Below are positions 1 through 7,799 of a DNA stretch of 22,670 nucleotides, in pieces. Both the position numbers and the translations under genes were made by a program. How positions within the stretch are numbered: position 1 is the stretch's first letter; every line of letters starts with the position of its first letter. The notes below the pieces were generated by a model. The model was not told the DNA's origin, searched no databases, and was given only the letters and a program-made list of their open reading frames with translations. Where the stretch lies: the NCBI GenBank assembly GCA_023445955.1, contig JAEXJH010000165.1, forward strand, positions 1 through 22,670, read 5' to 3'. This stretch comes from Pseudomonadota bacterium (GTDB lineage Bacteria; Pseudomonadota; Alphaproteobacteria; Caulobacterales; Caulobacteraceae).

Positions 1-1609
1 GCTTGTAGCTCGCCGTCAGATCGTAGGTGAAGTTCCAGTCGTCGAAGCTGGGCGCACTGACCTGCGGGGTATAGATCGCCAGCTGCGCGACGCGGCGAGC
101 GCTGGTCTCGCCCAGCAGCACCGGAACGCCCTGGCCGTCATGGACCTTGCGTTCGTAGTACCCCGATTTCTTGTCGTAGTTCAGGCGCAGGCCCGGCGTC
201 ACGGTCAGGGCGTCGGTCACCTTCCAGTCGAGCTGGCCGAACACCGCGAAGCTCTTGCTCTTCAGCCACTGGATGTTGCTGGCCGTCAGGCCGTTCAGGA
301 CGCTGGGGTCGTTCGACAGGGCGTTGCTGAGCGAGATGTTCCAGCGGCTGGCGGCCGCGCCCTGCTGCTCGGTCCCTTGGGTGTCGATGCGCTGCTGGAA
401 GGCGAAGGCGCCGACCACGAGATCAAAGGTCTTGGCCTCGAAATTGTAGCGCAGTTCCTGGCTATACTGGTCCTGCTGCGAGGGGTTCTGCGACTTGGCC
501 ACGATCGACAGCCCCAGGAAATCGCGGTCGTTCTGCGGCTTCCAATCCCAGAAGCGCCAAGCGGTGACCGAGGTCAGGGTCCCGCCGCCGACGTTCCACA
601 CCAGTTTGGCCGAAGCGCCGCCGATCTTGTTGCCGGCGTTTAGATCGGCGTCGACGTCGGTCACCCGGTCGAAGGGATTGGTGCTGGGAACCGCATAACC
701 CAGCGCGGCGGTGAGGGCCGCGTACTGTCGGTTCGCCGCCCGCTGGGTGGCGCCGGTGCGCACATAGATCTGGGCGCAGCATTGGGGGTTCTGGCGGCTG
801 TAGTCGCCGGCCAGGGTGACCGCGAGGTTTTCGCTGGGCTTGAACAGCAGCTGGCCGCGTAGGCCCAGATTGTCCTGCTCGTTGATGTCGCGACGGCTGG
901 TGACGTTGTAGATCGTGCCGCGGCGGTGTGTGCTCGACACGGCCAGGCGAACGGCGATCTTGTCGCTCAATGGCCCGGAGATCGCGGCCTTGGCCTGCTT
1001 GTAATCCAGGTTCCCCAGCGAGACCTCGGCATTGGCTTCGAAGTCGAAGGTCGGCTGGCGGGTCGTGATGTTGATAGCGCCAGCGGTGGTGTTGTTGCCG
1101 TAGAGCGTGCCCTGCGGGCCCCGCAGGACCTCGATCCGGTCGACGTCCAGGAAGTCGAAGGTCGCGGTGGCGACGCGCGAATTGTAGACGTCGTCGACAT
1201 AGATGCCGACGCCCTGCTCGAAGCCATCGCTGGTTAGGCCGAACGGCACGCCCAGGCCGCGAATGTTCACCGACGTGTTGCGCGGGTTCGACGAATAGAA
1301 CTGCAGGGTCGGGGTCAGCTGCTGCAGCCGGCCGACATTGAATGAGCCCGTGCCGTCCAGACGATCGCCACCCACGACCGACACGGTCAGCGGCGCCGAC
1401 TGCACGGTCTCGGACCTGCGGCGGGCGGTGATGGTCAGGGCCTCGACGGTCGCGCCGGCGACATTCGAGCCTTCGGCCGGAGGCGTCTCCACGACCGAGG
1501 GCGCGGCCGTCTCGTCGCGCACGCCGGCATAGGCGTCGGTGGCGCCGCCGCACAGCAGAACGGCCAGGAAGAGCGCGCCTGCGGCGTCGTTGCGCTGGGT
1601 GAAAGACAT
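1..1609 (-). CDS. TonB-dependent outer-membrane receptor (C-terminus beyond window)
   Basis: This open frame runs from an ATG at 1609 to the left edge without a stop, giving about 536 residues; the C-terminal part of the barrel is missing. A GAGGGG ribosome site lies 7 nt before the ATG. The N-terminus is a signal peptide ending in DAYA (about residues 1-28). A TonB-box-like stretch (EALTITARRR) and a plug domain follow, with VNIRGLG, GIYVDDVYNSR and IEVLRGPQGTLYGNNTTAGAINI, all classic plug motifs. The remainder alternates aromatic and polar residues as in a beta barrel. It would bring a ligand across the outer membrane using TonB energy. There is no STN domain, so unlike the other receptor here it is not expected to signal through FecR. 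It diverges from the sigma gene at 1825. The substrate cannot be told from sequence; the family includes receptors for siderophores, polyphenols and oligosaccharides. Confidence 0.93.
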   Translation of the reverse strand, partial: MSFTQRNDAAGALFLAVLLCGGATDAYAGVRDETAAPSVVETPPAEGSNVAGATVEALTITARRRSETVQSAPLTVSVVGGDRLDGTGSFNVGRLQQLTPTLQFYSSNPRNTSVNIRGLGVPFGLTSDGFEQGVGIYVDDVYNSRVATATFDFLDVDRIEVLRGPQGTLYGNNTTAGAINITTRQPTFDFEANAEVSLGNLDYKQAKAAISGPLSDKIAVRLAVSSTHRRGTIYNVTSRRDINEQDNLGLRGQLLFKPSENLAVTLAGDYSRQNPQCCAQIYVRTGATQRAANRQYAALTAALGYAVPSTNPFDRVTDVDADLNAGNKIGGASAKLVWNVGGGTLTSVTAWRFWDWKPQNDRDFLGLSIVAKSQNPSQQDQYSQELRYNFEAKTFDLVVGAFAFQQRIDTQGTEQQGAAASRWNISLSNALSNDPSVLNGLTASNIQWLKSKSFAVFGQLDWKVTDALTVTPGLRLNYDKKSGYYERKVHDGQGVPVLLGETSARRVAQLAIYTPQVSAPSFDDWNFTYDLTASYK

Positions 1610-1764
1610 GTCCGGTCCCCTCATGGAAGCTTGAGGCGATCGATACCCTTTAAAATCTATCGGAATAATCTGGTTTAACTGGGCGGCTCGATAGTGAATC
1701 TCATAACGCCGTTCTCGGGCCGCCCGCGCTCAGCGCCTTGTCGGCAATCGACAGCTTCCAAGTT

Positions 1765-1791
1765 TGACGGAAATTCCGCGGCCGTGCATCG
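1765..1791 (+). promoter_or_regulatory. Candidate FecI-type sigma promoter upstream of the sigma gene
   Basis: TGACGGAAA, 12 nt, GCATCG. The same bipartite motif with identical spacing occurs at 3356-3382 before the large receptor. The GGAAA core resembles ECF -35 elements, and GCATCG sits where a -10 would be. It ends 33 nt before the TTG start at 1825. Reading it as an autoregulated promoter is inference. Confidence 0.5.
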
Positions 1792-1824
1792 GAGAGGAGT
1801 AAGAGCAACAACAGGGCGGAAACC

Positions 1825-2406
1825 TTGTCGGAGGGGCGTGCGCGTATCGTGGCGTGGTTGGGGCGGGAAATCCTGCCCCACGAAGCGGCCGTGCGCGCGT
1901 GGTTGCGGCGCTCGTTCGCCGCCGCCGGCGACGTCGACGATATCCTTCAGGAGACCTACTGCCGCTTGGCCGCCCTCAGCACCATCGACCATATCGCCGA
2001 ACCGCGCGGCTATTTCTTCCAGGCCGCGCGCAGCGTCGCCCTGGAACAGATCCGCCGCGCCCGCGTGGTGCGGATCGAAACCGTGAGTGAGATCGAGGCG
2101 CTGGACCTGGCGCTGGAGGATCCCTCAGCGGAGCGCATCGTCTCGAGCCGGCGCGAGCTGGAGCGGGTGAGGGGGCTGATCGCGGCCCTGCCGGAGCGCT
2201 GCCGCCGGATCTTCGAGATGCGCAAGATCGAGGGCGTGCCCCAGCGCGAGATCGCTCGCCGGTTAGGCGTGAGTGAAAACGTGGTCGAGAACGAGGCGGT
2301 GAGGGGGCTTCGCGCCATCCTCGCGGCCATGACGGAACAGGACGCGTCGTTGCGTCCGCAGGGAGCTAGAGAGAAGACCGATGGTCGAACGCGAAAGCGC
2401 CGCTGA
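1825..2406 (+). CDS. FecI-like ECF RNA polymerase sigma factor
   Basis: This 193-residue protein has the two-domain layout of ECF sigma factors. Region 2 spans about residues 16-80 with LPHEAAVRAWLRR and DDILQETYCRLA, both typical of the FecI branch. Region 4 spans about 108-167 with LPERCRRIFEMRKIEGVPQREIARRLGVSENVVE, the DNA-binding helix-turn-helix that reads the -35 element. The assumed start is a TTG at 1825 with AGGGCGGA upstream. A GTG at 1849 is an alternative that would remove eight residues. The gene overlaps the following FecR gene by 26 nt, so translation is probably coupled. In this family FecR holds the sigma factor until a ligand-loaded TonB receptor signals. The nearby STN receptor is the obvious partner and target. 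Confidence 0.88.
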   Translation: MSEGRARIVAWLGREILPHEAAVRAWLRRSFAAAGDVDDILQETYCRLAALSTIDHIAEPRGYFFQAARSVALEQIRRARVVRIETVSEIEALDLALEDPSAERIVSSRRELERVRGLIAALPERCRRIFEMRKIEGVPQREIARRLGVSENVVENEAVRGLRAILAAMTEQDASLRPQGAREKTDGRTRKRR

Positions 2407-3325
2407 TATCGAGGCGGACGCCGCCCGATGGGTGGTCCGCGTCGACCGTGACGGCGAGGCCGTCCGTTCCGAACTGAACGCCTGGCTGGCGGGCGACCGC
2501 CGTCGAGTGGGCGCCTATGCCCGGGCCGAGGCCGCCTGGACCCATCTTGATCGGGGCCGCGCCTTGCCGGCCGGATCGTTGGACAGCGCCGAGCGCGCCC
2601 ATCCGCGTCGTCGCGGAGTCGTGGCGGGCCTGGGAGCCATGGCGGCAGGTCTCGTGGCCGTGGTGGTCGGCCAACGACTGCTGAGCCAGCGTTACGGAAC
2701 GACCCTCGGCGAGATCCGTCGCGTCCCGATGGCCGATGGCTCGGTGGCGGCGATCAACACCAGCTCGGCGCTGGAAGTGAGCATGCAGCCGCGGCTGCGC
2801 GCGGTGAAGCTTGAGCGGGGCGAGGCCTGGTTCGCCGTGGCCAAGGACGCCTCTCGCCCCTTCGTCGTCGAGAGCGGCCCGGTCCGTGTCCGTGCGGTCG
2901 GCACCGCCTTCTCGGTGCGCAAGCGCGAGGGCGGCAGCGACGTCTTGGTGACCGAAGGCGTGGTCGAGGTCTGGACCAAGGACGGCAAGACCCCGCCGCG
3001 TCGTGTGGCCGCCGGCGAGCGGGTTTTCGCCGACAACGATTCAGGTGTTCTGGTCCCGCCCGAGGCCGACGCGGATCTGGCCCAGCGACTGGCCTGGCGG
3101 GACGGTCAGATCGTCCTGGACGGGCAGACGCTGACCGAGGCCGCGGCCGAGTTCAACCGCTACAACGACCGCAAGATCGAGATCGCCGACGCGCGCTTGG
3201 CCGACGAACGCTTCGTCGGATGGTTCCGCACCAACGACCCCGAAGGCTTCGCCGAGGCCGCTGCGGCGACCTTCAACGGCAAGGTCGGCTTGCGCGACAA
3301 CGCCATCATCCTGCGGGGCCAGTAA
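2381..3325 (+). CDS. FecR-like anti-sigma / sigma regulator, inner membrane
   Basis: The 314-residue protein has the full FecR layout. A cytoplasmic N-terminal domain (about residues 8-60, with AARWVVRVDRD and LNAWLAGDRRRVGAYARAEAAW) should bind the sigma factor. One membrane helix spans about 78-97 (GVVAGLGAMAAGLVAVVVGQ). The periplasmic FecR domain covers about 105-200 (RVPMADGSVAAINTSSALEV, LERGEAWFAVAKDASRPFVVESG, VRAVGTAFSV). A C-terminal domain of about 235-313 (LAWRDGQIVLDGQTLTEAAAEFNRYN) is of the type that contacts the receptor's signalling domain. The start lies inside the sigma gene with GGGAG/GAGAGAAG upstream. It would relay ligand binding from the STN domain of the receptor encoded immediately downstream. 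Confidence 0.93.
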   Translation: MVERESAADIEADAARWVVRVDRDGEAVRSELNAWLAGDRRRVGAYARAEAAWTHLDRGRALPAGSLDSAERAHPRRRGVVAGLGAMAAGLVAVVVGQRLLSQRYGTTLGEIRRVPMADGSVAAINTSSALEVSMQPRLRAVKLERGEAWFAVAKDASRPFVVESGPVRVRAVGTAFSVRKREGGSDVLVTEGVVEVWTKDGKTPPRRVAAGERVFADNDSGVLVPPEADADLAQRLAWRDGQIVLDGQTLTEAAAEFNRYNDRKIEIADARLADERFVGWFRTNDPEGFAEAAAATFNGKVGLRDNAIILRGQ

Positions 3326-3355
3326 GGGCAGCGCGCAAAAAAATTGACCGATGCC

Positions 3356-3382
3356 TGACGGAAACCGGTTTCCGCCGCATCG
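3356..3382 (+). promoter_or_regulatory. Candidate FecI-type sigma promoter of the STN receptor gene
   Basis: TGACGGAAA, 12 nt, GCATCG, matching 1765-1791 in both half-elements and spacing although the 12-nt spacers differ. It lies in the 109-bp gap between the FecR gene and the receptor gene and would give a leader of roughly 45 nt. An alternative housekeeping -35 (TTGACC, 3344-3349) lies just upstream. Confidence 0.52.
3359..3374. promoter_or_regulatory. Perfect 16-bp palindrome, possible LacI-family operator
   Basis: CGGAAACCGGTTTCCG is fully self-complementary with a central CCGG. The GAAACCGGTTTC core has the shape of LacI/GalR-family operators, many of which control sugar genes. It overlaps the -35 half and spacer of the candidate receptor promoter, where a repressor would block transcription. 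No cognate regulator gene is in the window. Confidence 0.4.
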
Positions 3383-3391
3383 ATCCAAACA

Positions 3392-3409
3392 GGCGCTCCA
3401 AGAAGCGCC
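3392..3409 (+). other. Short hairpin in the receptor leader
   Basis: GGCGCT, 6-nt loop, AGCGCC. It lies between the candidate promoter and the ribosome site (GGGAGGGG) of the receptor gene. It may be a leader stabiliser or a weak end of the fecI-fecR message; no T-run follows. Confidence 0.3.
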
Positions 3410-3434
3410 GTTTGAACCATAGAGGGAGGGGCGC

Positions 3435-6400
3435 ATGCGGACGTCGCTGCGTACTTATGAAAAGTCCTATTTGATGCTCGCGGCCGGCGCTAGCGCGCTG
3501 ATGGTCGCCTCTGGCGCTCACGCACAGGTGCGCACGTTCGACGTGCGTGAGCAGTCCGCCGCCACGGGCATTCCGCAGTTTGGCAAGCAGGCCGAACTGC
3601 AGATCCTGGCTCCGCAAAGCGCGGTGGCCGGCAAGCGCGTCAACGCCGTGCGCGGCGCCTACACGGTCGAAGAGGGACTGACACGCCTGCTCCGCGGCGC
3701 GGACCTGACCGTGGTTTCCAACAACGGCCGCACCGCGGTGCTGGGCCAGTCCGCCTCGCTGCAACTGGCGTCGACCGCCGCCGTGCCGATGATCGCCGCC
3801 CAGGCCGTCGCGCCCGTCTCGGCCCCGCAGGAAGAGACCTCGGCCGAGGTCGAGGCCGTGGTCGTCACCGGCTTCCGCGCCAGCCTGCAGAGCGCCATGA
3901 ACCTCAAGCGCCGCGCCAGCGGCGTGGTCGACGTCATCAAGGCCGAGGACATCGCCGACTTCCCGGACGCCAACCTGGCTGAGTCCATCCAGCGCGTGCC
4001 GGGCGTGTCGATCGCTCGCGACGCCGGTGAGGGCCGCCAGATCACCGTCCGGGGCCTTGGCCCGCAGTTCACCCGCGTGCGCATCAACGGCGTCGAGGGC
4101 CAGAGCACGGCCAGCGGCACCGACAGCTCGGGCGGCGCCAACCGCAATCGCGCTTTCGACTTCAACGTCTTCGCCTCGGAGCTCTTCAACAGCATCACGG
4201 TGCGCAAGACCGCCTCGGCCCAGACCGAGGAAGGCTCGCTGGGCGCTACGGTCGACCTGCAGACGGGCCGGCCGTTCGACTACAAGGGCGCGACCCTCGT
4301 GGTCTCGGCGCAGGAGGGCTACAACGACCTCTCCAAGTCCTGGGACCCGCGCTTTGCGGTCCTGGCCTCCAACACCTGGCTCGACGGCAAGCTGGGCGCG
4401 CTGGTCTCGGTGGCCTACACCGAGCGGGGCCTGCTCGAGGAAGGCCACGGTTCGGGCGGCTGGTTGAACGGCACGGAAGTCGGCGGTTTCAACCCGGCCT
4501 CGACCTTCAAGCCGGCCAGCACGGCCTCGGTCTTCACCCCGCGCTTCCCGCGCTACGGCCGCCTGAGCCATGAGCAGAAGCGACTGGGCGTCACCGGCTC
4601 GTTCCAGATGCGCCCCGACGACAAGACCCTGATCGGCCTGGACGTCCTCTATTCGGACTTCAAGGCCACCCGCGAGGAGAACTGGCTGGAAGCCCTGTCG
4701 TTCGCCCGCAACGCCTCGCAGGGCGGTCGCCCCGAGATCATCGTCCGTGACGGCGTGGTCAATTCGAAGGGCGATATGGTCTATGGCCTGTTCGACGACG
4801 TCGATGTCGAGAGCGAGACGCGCTTCGACAAGCTGGACACCGAGTACACGCAAGCCACCTTCACCGCCGAGCACGAGTTCGGCGATCGCTTCAAGCTAAG
4901 CGGCCTGGTGGGCATGTCCAAGTCGGACTTCAACAACCCGATCCAGACGACGGTGATCCTGAACCGCGAGAACGCCGACGGCTTCTCGTACGACTATCGG
5001 GTCAACCCGAACCTGCCGGCGATGAACTTCGGCTTCGACGTCACCGATCCGTCGGCCTACAACTTCGGCGCGGCGCGTTCGGAAATCCGCCTGCGGCCGC
5101 AGGGCGTGACCAACAAGATCGCCACCGCCCAGCTGGATGGCGACTATCGCCTCGCCGACGGCCTGAACCTGAAGGTCGGCGTCAACTTCAAGAAGTACAA
5201 CTTCGACTCCTGGGCCCAGGCCCGGGTCAACGAGTCGGTCGTGCCGACCCTGCCGGCCGGCGTGACCCTGAGCAGCCTGACCAAGCTGGTCTCAGGCTTT
5301 GGCCACAACCTGGGCGCCACGGGCATCCCGACCAGCTGGGCCGCGCCGGACCTGGACGCCTTCGCCAAGCAGTTCAACATCTATAGCGGCACGGGCCTGT
5401 TCGAGCTCAGCGGCGCCACCAACGCCAACGCCCGCGGCAACATCCGCAGCGTGGAAGAGAAGGACAGCGCCGCCTACGCCCAGCTGGACTTCCGCACCGA
5501 CCACTTCGCCTGGCCGATCCGCGGCGACGTCGGCGTGCGCTACGTGAAGACCGATCAGAGCTCGACCGGCTACCAGCTGGTGGCGGGCGCGGCCCAGCAG
5601 GCCACCGTCAAGCGCGAGTACGACGACATCCTGCCGGCCCTGAACCTCACCGCCGAGGTCACGCCCGACTTCCTGCTGCGCTTCGGCGCGGCCAAGGTGA
5701 TGACCCGTCCGAACCTGGGCAGCCTGACCCCCGGCGGCAGCCTGTCGACGGTGGGCGTGTTCAGCGTCAGCTCGGGCAACCCGAACCTGAAGCCGATCCG
5801 CGCCACCACCTACGACCTGTCGGCCGAGTGGTATTTCGCCAAGGACGCGCTGCTGTCGGTCGGTCTCTTCTACAAGGACATCGACACCTACATTCAGACC
5901 TCGCGCATCTCGCAGCCGTTCAACGCGTCGGGCCTGCCGCTGAGCCTGCTGGACGGCCTGGGCGTCTCGGCCGGCGACACCTTCCTGTTCAGCCAGCCGG
6001 TCAACACCAAGGGCGGCCCGCTGAAGGGGATCGAGGTCAGCTACCAGCAGCCGTTCAGCTTCCTGCCGGGCCTGCTGAAGCACACGGGCGCGATCTTCAA
6101 CGTGACGGTGGTCGACTCCAAGATCGACTACATCTCGGCCCGATCGGCGACCGGCTTCGTGCAGAACGACCTGGTGGGTCTGTCGAAGAACGCCTTCAAC
6201 GCCACGCTCTACTACGAGGATGACGCGTTCAGCGCCCGCGTCTCGGCGGCCTATCGCGACAAGTACCTGACGGCCGTGCCCAGCGGCACCAGCACCAACG
6301 ACATCGACGGCGTGCGCTCGATCACGACCATCGACGCCTCGGCGTCCTACGCGATCAACAAGCGCCTGAAGCTGACGTTCGAGGGGCTGAACCTGACCGA

Positions 6401-6500
6401 CGCCTTCAACAACCAGTACACCGACAGCAACCGCGACAGCGTCTACGTCTATTCGCACACGGGCCGGCAGTTCAATTTCGGCCTGCGGTACTCGTTCTAA
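3435..6500 (+). CDS. STN-domain TonB-dependent receptor, Caulobacter type (transducer)
   Basis: This 1021-residue outer-membrane receptor has a signal peptide (residues 1-30, ending GAHA). A periplasmic STN signalling domain covers about 33-108 (FDVREQSAATGIPQFGKQAELQIL to LTVVSNNGRTAVLG). A TonB box lies near 138-150 (EVEAVVVTGFRAS). The plug (DFPDANLAESIQRVPGVSIARDAGEGRQITVRGLGP) precedes a long beta barrel ending in RYSF, the expected C-terminal aromatic. The plug and barrel wording matches the large carbohydrate-type receptors common in Caulobacter and Xanthomonas. The STN domain plus adjacent FecI/FecR genes indicates a transducer: ligand binding should signal through FecR to the sigma factor as well as drive uptake. 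A pectin methylesterase gene follows, so pectin-derived oligogalacturonides are a reasonable but unproven ligand. GGGAGGGG precedes the ATG. Confidence 0.95.
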   Translation: MRTSLRTYEKSYLMLAAGASALMVASGAHAQVRTFDVREQSAATGIPQFGKQAELQILAPQSAVAGKRVNAVRGAYTVEEGLTRLLRGADLTVVSNNGRTAVLGQSASLQLASTAAVPMIAAQAVAPVSAPQEETSAEVEAVVVTGFRASLQSAMNLKRRASGVVDVIKAEDIADFPDANLAESIQRVPGVSIARDAGEGRQITVRGLGPQFTRVRINGVEGQSTASGTDSSGGANRNRAFDFNVFASELFNSITVRKTASAQTEEGSLGATVDLQTGRPFDYKGATLVVSAQEGYNDLSKSWDPRFAVLASNTWLDGKLGALVSVAYTERGLLEEGHGSGGWLNGTEVGGFNPASTFKPASTASVFTPRFPRYGRLSHEQKRLGVTGSFQMRPDDKTLIGLDVLYSDFKATREENWLEALSFARNASQGGRPEIIVRDGVVNSKGDMVYGLFDDVDVESETRFDKLDTEYTQATFTAEHEFGDRFKLSGLVGMSKSDFNNPIQTTVILNRENADGFSYDYRVNPNLPAMNFGFDVTDPSAYNFGAARSEIRLRPQGVTNKIATAQLDGDYRLADGLNLKVGVNFKKYNFDSWAQARVNESVVPTLPAGVTLSSLTKLVSGFGHNLGATGIPTSWAAPDLDAFAKQFNIYSGTGLFELSGATNANARGNIRSVEEKDSAAYAQLDFRTDHFAWPIRGDVGVRYVKTDQSSTGYQLVAGAAQQATVKREYDDILPALNLTAEVTPDFLLRFGAAKVMTRPNLGSLTPGGSLSTVGVFSVSSGNPNLKPIRATTYDLSAEWYFAKDALLSVGLFYKDIDTYIQTSRISQPFNASGLPLSLLDGLGVSAGDTFLFSQPVNTKGGPLKGIEVSYQQPFSFLPGLLKHTGAIFNVTVVDSKIDYISARSATGFVQNDLVGLSKNAFNATLYYEDDAFSARVSAAYRDKYLTAVPSGTSTNDIDGVRSITTIDASASYAINKRLKLTFEGLNLTDAFNNQYTDSNRDSVYVYSHTGRQFNFGLRYSF

Positions 6501-6533
6501 CGATCGTAGAGGTTCCTCCTCCCGAGGAATATT

Positions 6534-6572
6534 GGGCGTCGGCTGTCCTCCCGGCCGGCGCCCGCCCTTTTT
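6534..6572 (+). terminator. Rho-independent terminator or attenuator after the receptor gene
   Basis: A 10-bp GC-rich stem (6534-6543 with 6554-6563, one T-G pair) closes a 10-nt loop and is followed by GCCC and five Ts. It lies between the receptor stop and the pectinesterase ATG, so it should reduce read-through into the esterase gene. A smaller hairpin (TTCCTC/GAGGAA, 6513-6529) lies just before it. Confidence 0.7.
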
Positions 6573-6586
6573 CTGAAAGAGGCGTC

Positions 6587-7684
6587 ATGTCGATGCTTGC
6601 TCTCTCTCGTCGTGATGTGCTGGCCGGGGCGATGCTGCTCGTTCCAGGCCTGGCCGTGGCCGCACCGCGCTACGACGCCGTGCTCTGGCGCGGGGAGGGG
6701 GCGAGCCCGCACGCTGGGCCGACCTTCTCGAGCCTGTCGGCGGCGGTCGCGGCCGCGCCGGCCGATGGCAAGACGCCGTATCGAATCCTGGTCACGCGCG
6801 GCGTCTGGGACGAGCAGGTCGTGATCGACAAGCCGTTCGTCCATCTGGTCGGCGAGGACCGCAAGGCGTCAGTGATCAGCCATCTGGCGGCCTCGGGCCT
6901 GACCGCCCCGGACGGCAAGCGGTGGGGGACCTTCCGCACCCCGACCCTGTTCGTGCGCGCGCCGGACTTTGCGGCCCACAACCTTACCATCCAGAACGCC
7001 TTCGACGGCCTGGCCGAGATGAGCAAGCCCGGCGGTCTTCACTCGCACGACGGCGGCGGCCCGCAGGCCGTGGCGCTGATGCTGGACAAGGGTTCGGACC
7101 GCGCGCGGCTGACCGAGGTCGATATCCTGAGCTACCAAGACACGCTCTTTCCCGACGCCGGATCCAGCCTGTTCGAGCGCTGCCTGATCGCCGGCAGCTA
7201 CGACTTCATCTTCGGCGCAGGACGGGCCTATTTCCAGGCTTGCGAGATCCGCTCGCGGCCGCGGCCGGTCGACCCGATCGACGGCTACATCGTCGCGCCC
7301 AGCACACCCATCACCCAGACGTACGGCTTCGTGTTCCAGGGCTGCCGGCTGACCAAGGAGGCCGGGACCAAGGTCGGGTCGGTCTATCTCGGACGTCCCT
7401 GGCGCCCCTCCAGCGCGTTTCCCGACGGCCGTTACGGCGATCCGAAATTTGTCGGCATGGCCGCCTTCCTCGACTGCTGGATGGACGACCATATCGCCCC
7501 GGCCGGCTGGACCGAGATGTGGTACACCGGCAAGGACGGCAATCCTCGCACCATGCTGCAGCCCGAGGACGCCCGCTTCTCGCAGTATCGCCCCACGGGG
7601 CCAGGCGCAGGCAAGTTCTCGCGCGGGCGATGGCTTTCGCAGGCCCAGGCGCGCGCGATGACGAAGGCCAAGGTGCTCGCCTAG
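6587..7684 (+). CDS. Secreted pectin methylesterase (CE8 family)
   Basis: The 365-residue protein carries the conserved residues of the pectinesterase family: QDT at 184-186, YDFIFG with the nucleophilic Asp at 206, and LGRPW with Arg270 and Trp272. GPQAVAL at 158-164 is a further conserved stretch. The enzyme removes methyl groups from homogalacturonan, releasing methanol and making the polymer accessible to lyases. The N-terminus [20 protein letters not shown] is a signal sequence with a twin-arginine-like start, so export to the periplasm or outside is expected; Tat versus Sec is unresolved. AAAGAGG precedes the ATG; a second ATG two codons later is possible. Its place after a sugar-type TonB receptor suggests a pectin-use locus, but no pectate lyase or galacturonate gene is in view. 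Confidence 0.93.
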   Translation: MSMLALSRRDVLAGAMLLVPGLAVAAPRYDAVLWRGEGASPHAGPTFSSLSAAVAAAPADGKTPYRILVTRGVWDEQVVIDKPFVHLVGEDRKASVISHLAASGLTAPDGKRWGTFRTPTLFVRAPDFAAHNLTIQNAFDGLAEMSKPGGLHSHDGGGPQAVALMLDKGSDRARLTEVDILSYQDTLFPDAGSSLFERCLIAGSYDFIFGAGRAYFQACEIRSRPRPVDPIDGYIVAPSTPITQTYGFVFQGCRLTKEAGTKVGSVYLGRPWRPSSAFPDGRYGDPKFVGMAAFLDCWMDDHIAPAGWTEMWYTGKDGNPRTMLQPEDARFSQYRPTGPGAGKFSRGRWLSQAQARAMTKAKVLA

Positions 7685-7736
7685 CGACATGGGCGCGGCC
7701 GTAAGGCCGTTCTCGCCGATCTGGCGGCGACCCGAC

Positions 7737-7761
7737 GGAACCGCGCCGTCCAGCGCGGGTT
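7737..7761 (+). promoter_or_regulatory. EcfG/SigT-type stress promoter of the catalase gene
   Basis: GGAAC (7737-7741), 16 nt, GGTT (7758-7761); the known alphaproteobacterial general-stress consensus is GGAAC-N16/17-CGTT. The flanking match GGAACCG...GCGGGTTTGG is shared with the csbD-like promoter at 11791. Its -10 half is 38 nt before the catalase ATG. Confidence 0.7.
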
Positions 7762-7799
7762 TGGCCCTCGACCCGAACGGCGGGATCGAGGAGGCGACC

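Noticed and set aside
462..1553. 363-residue minus-strand frame inside the first receptor
   Set aside because: It is in a different frame from the receptor, is highly Arg-rich, and shows none of the TonB motifs that the correct frame gives continuously to the window edge.
7689..7799. N-terminal extension of the catalase to an ATG at 7689
   Set aside because: The extension contains the putative promoter at 7737-7761, lacks catalase sequence, and the ATG at 7800 has a strong GAGGAGG site.
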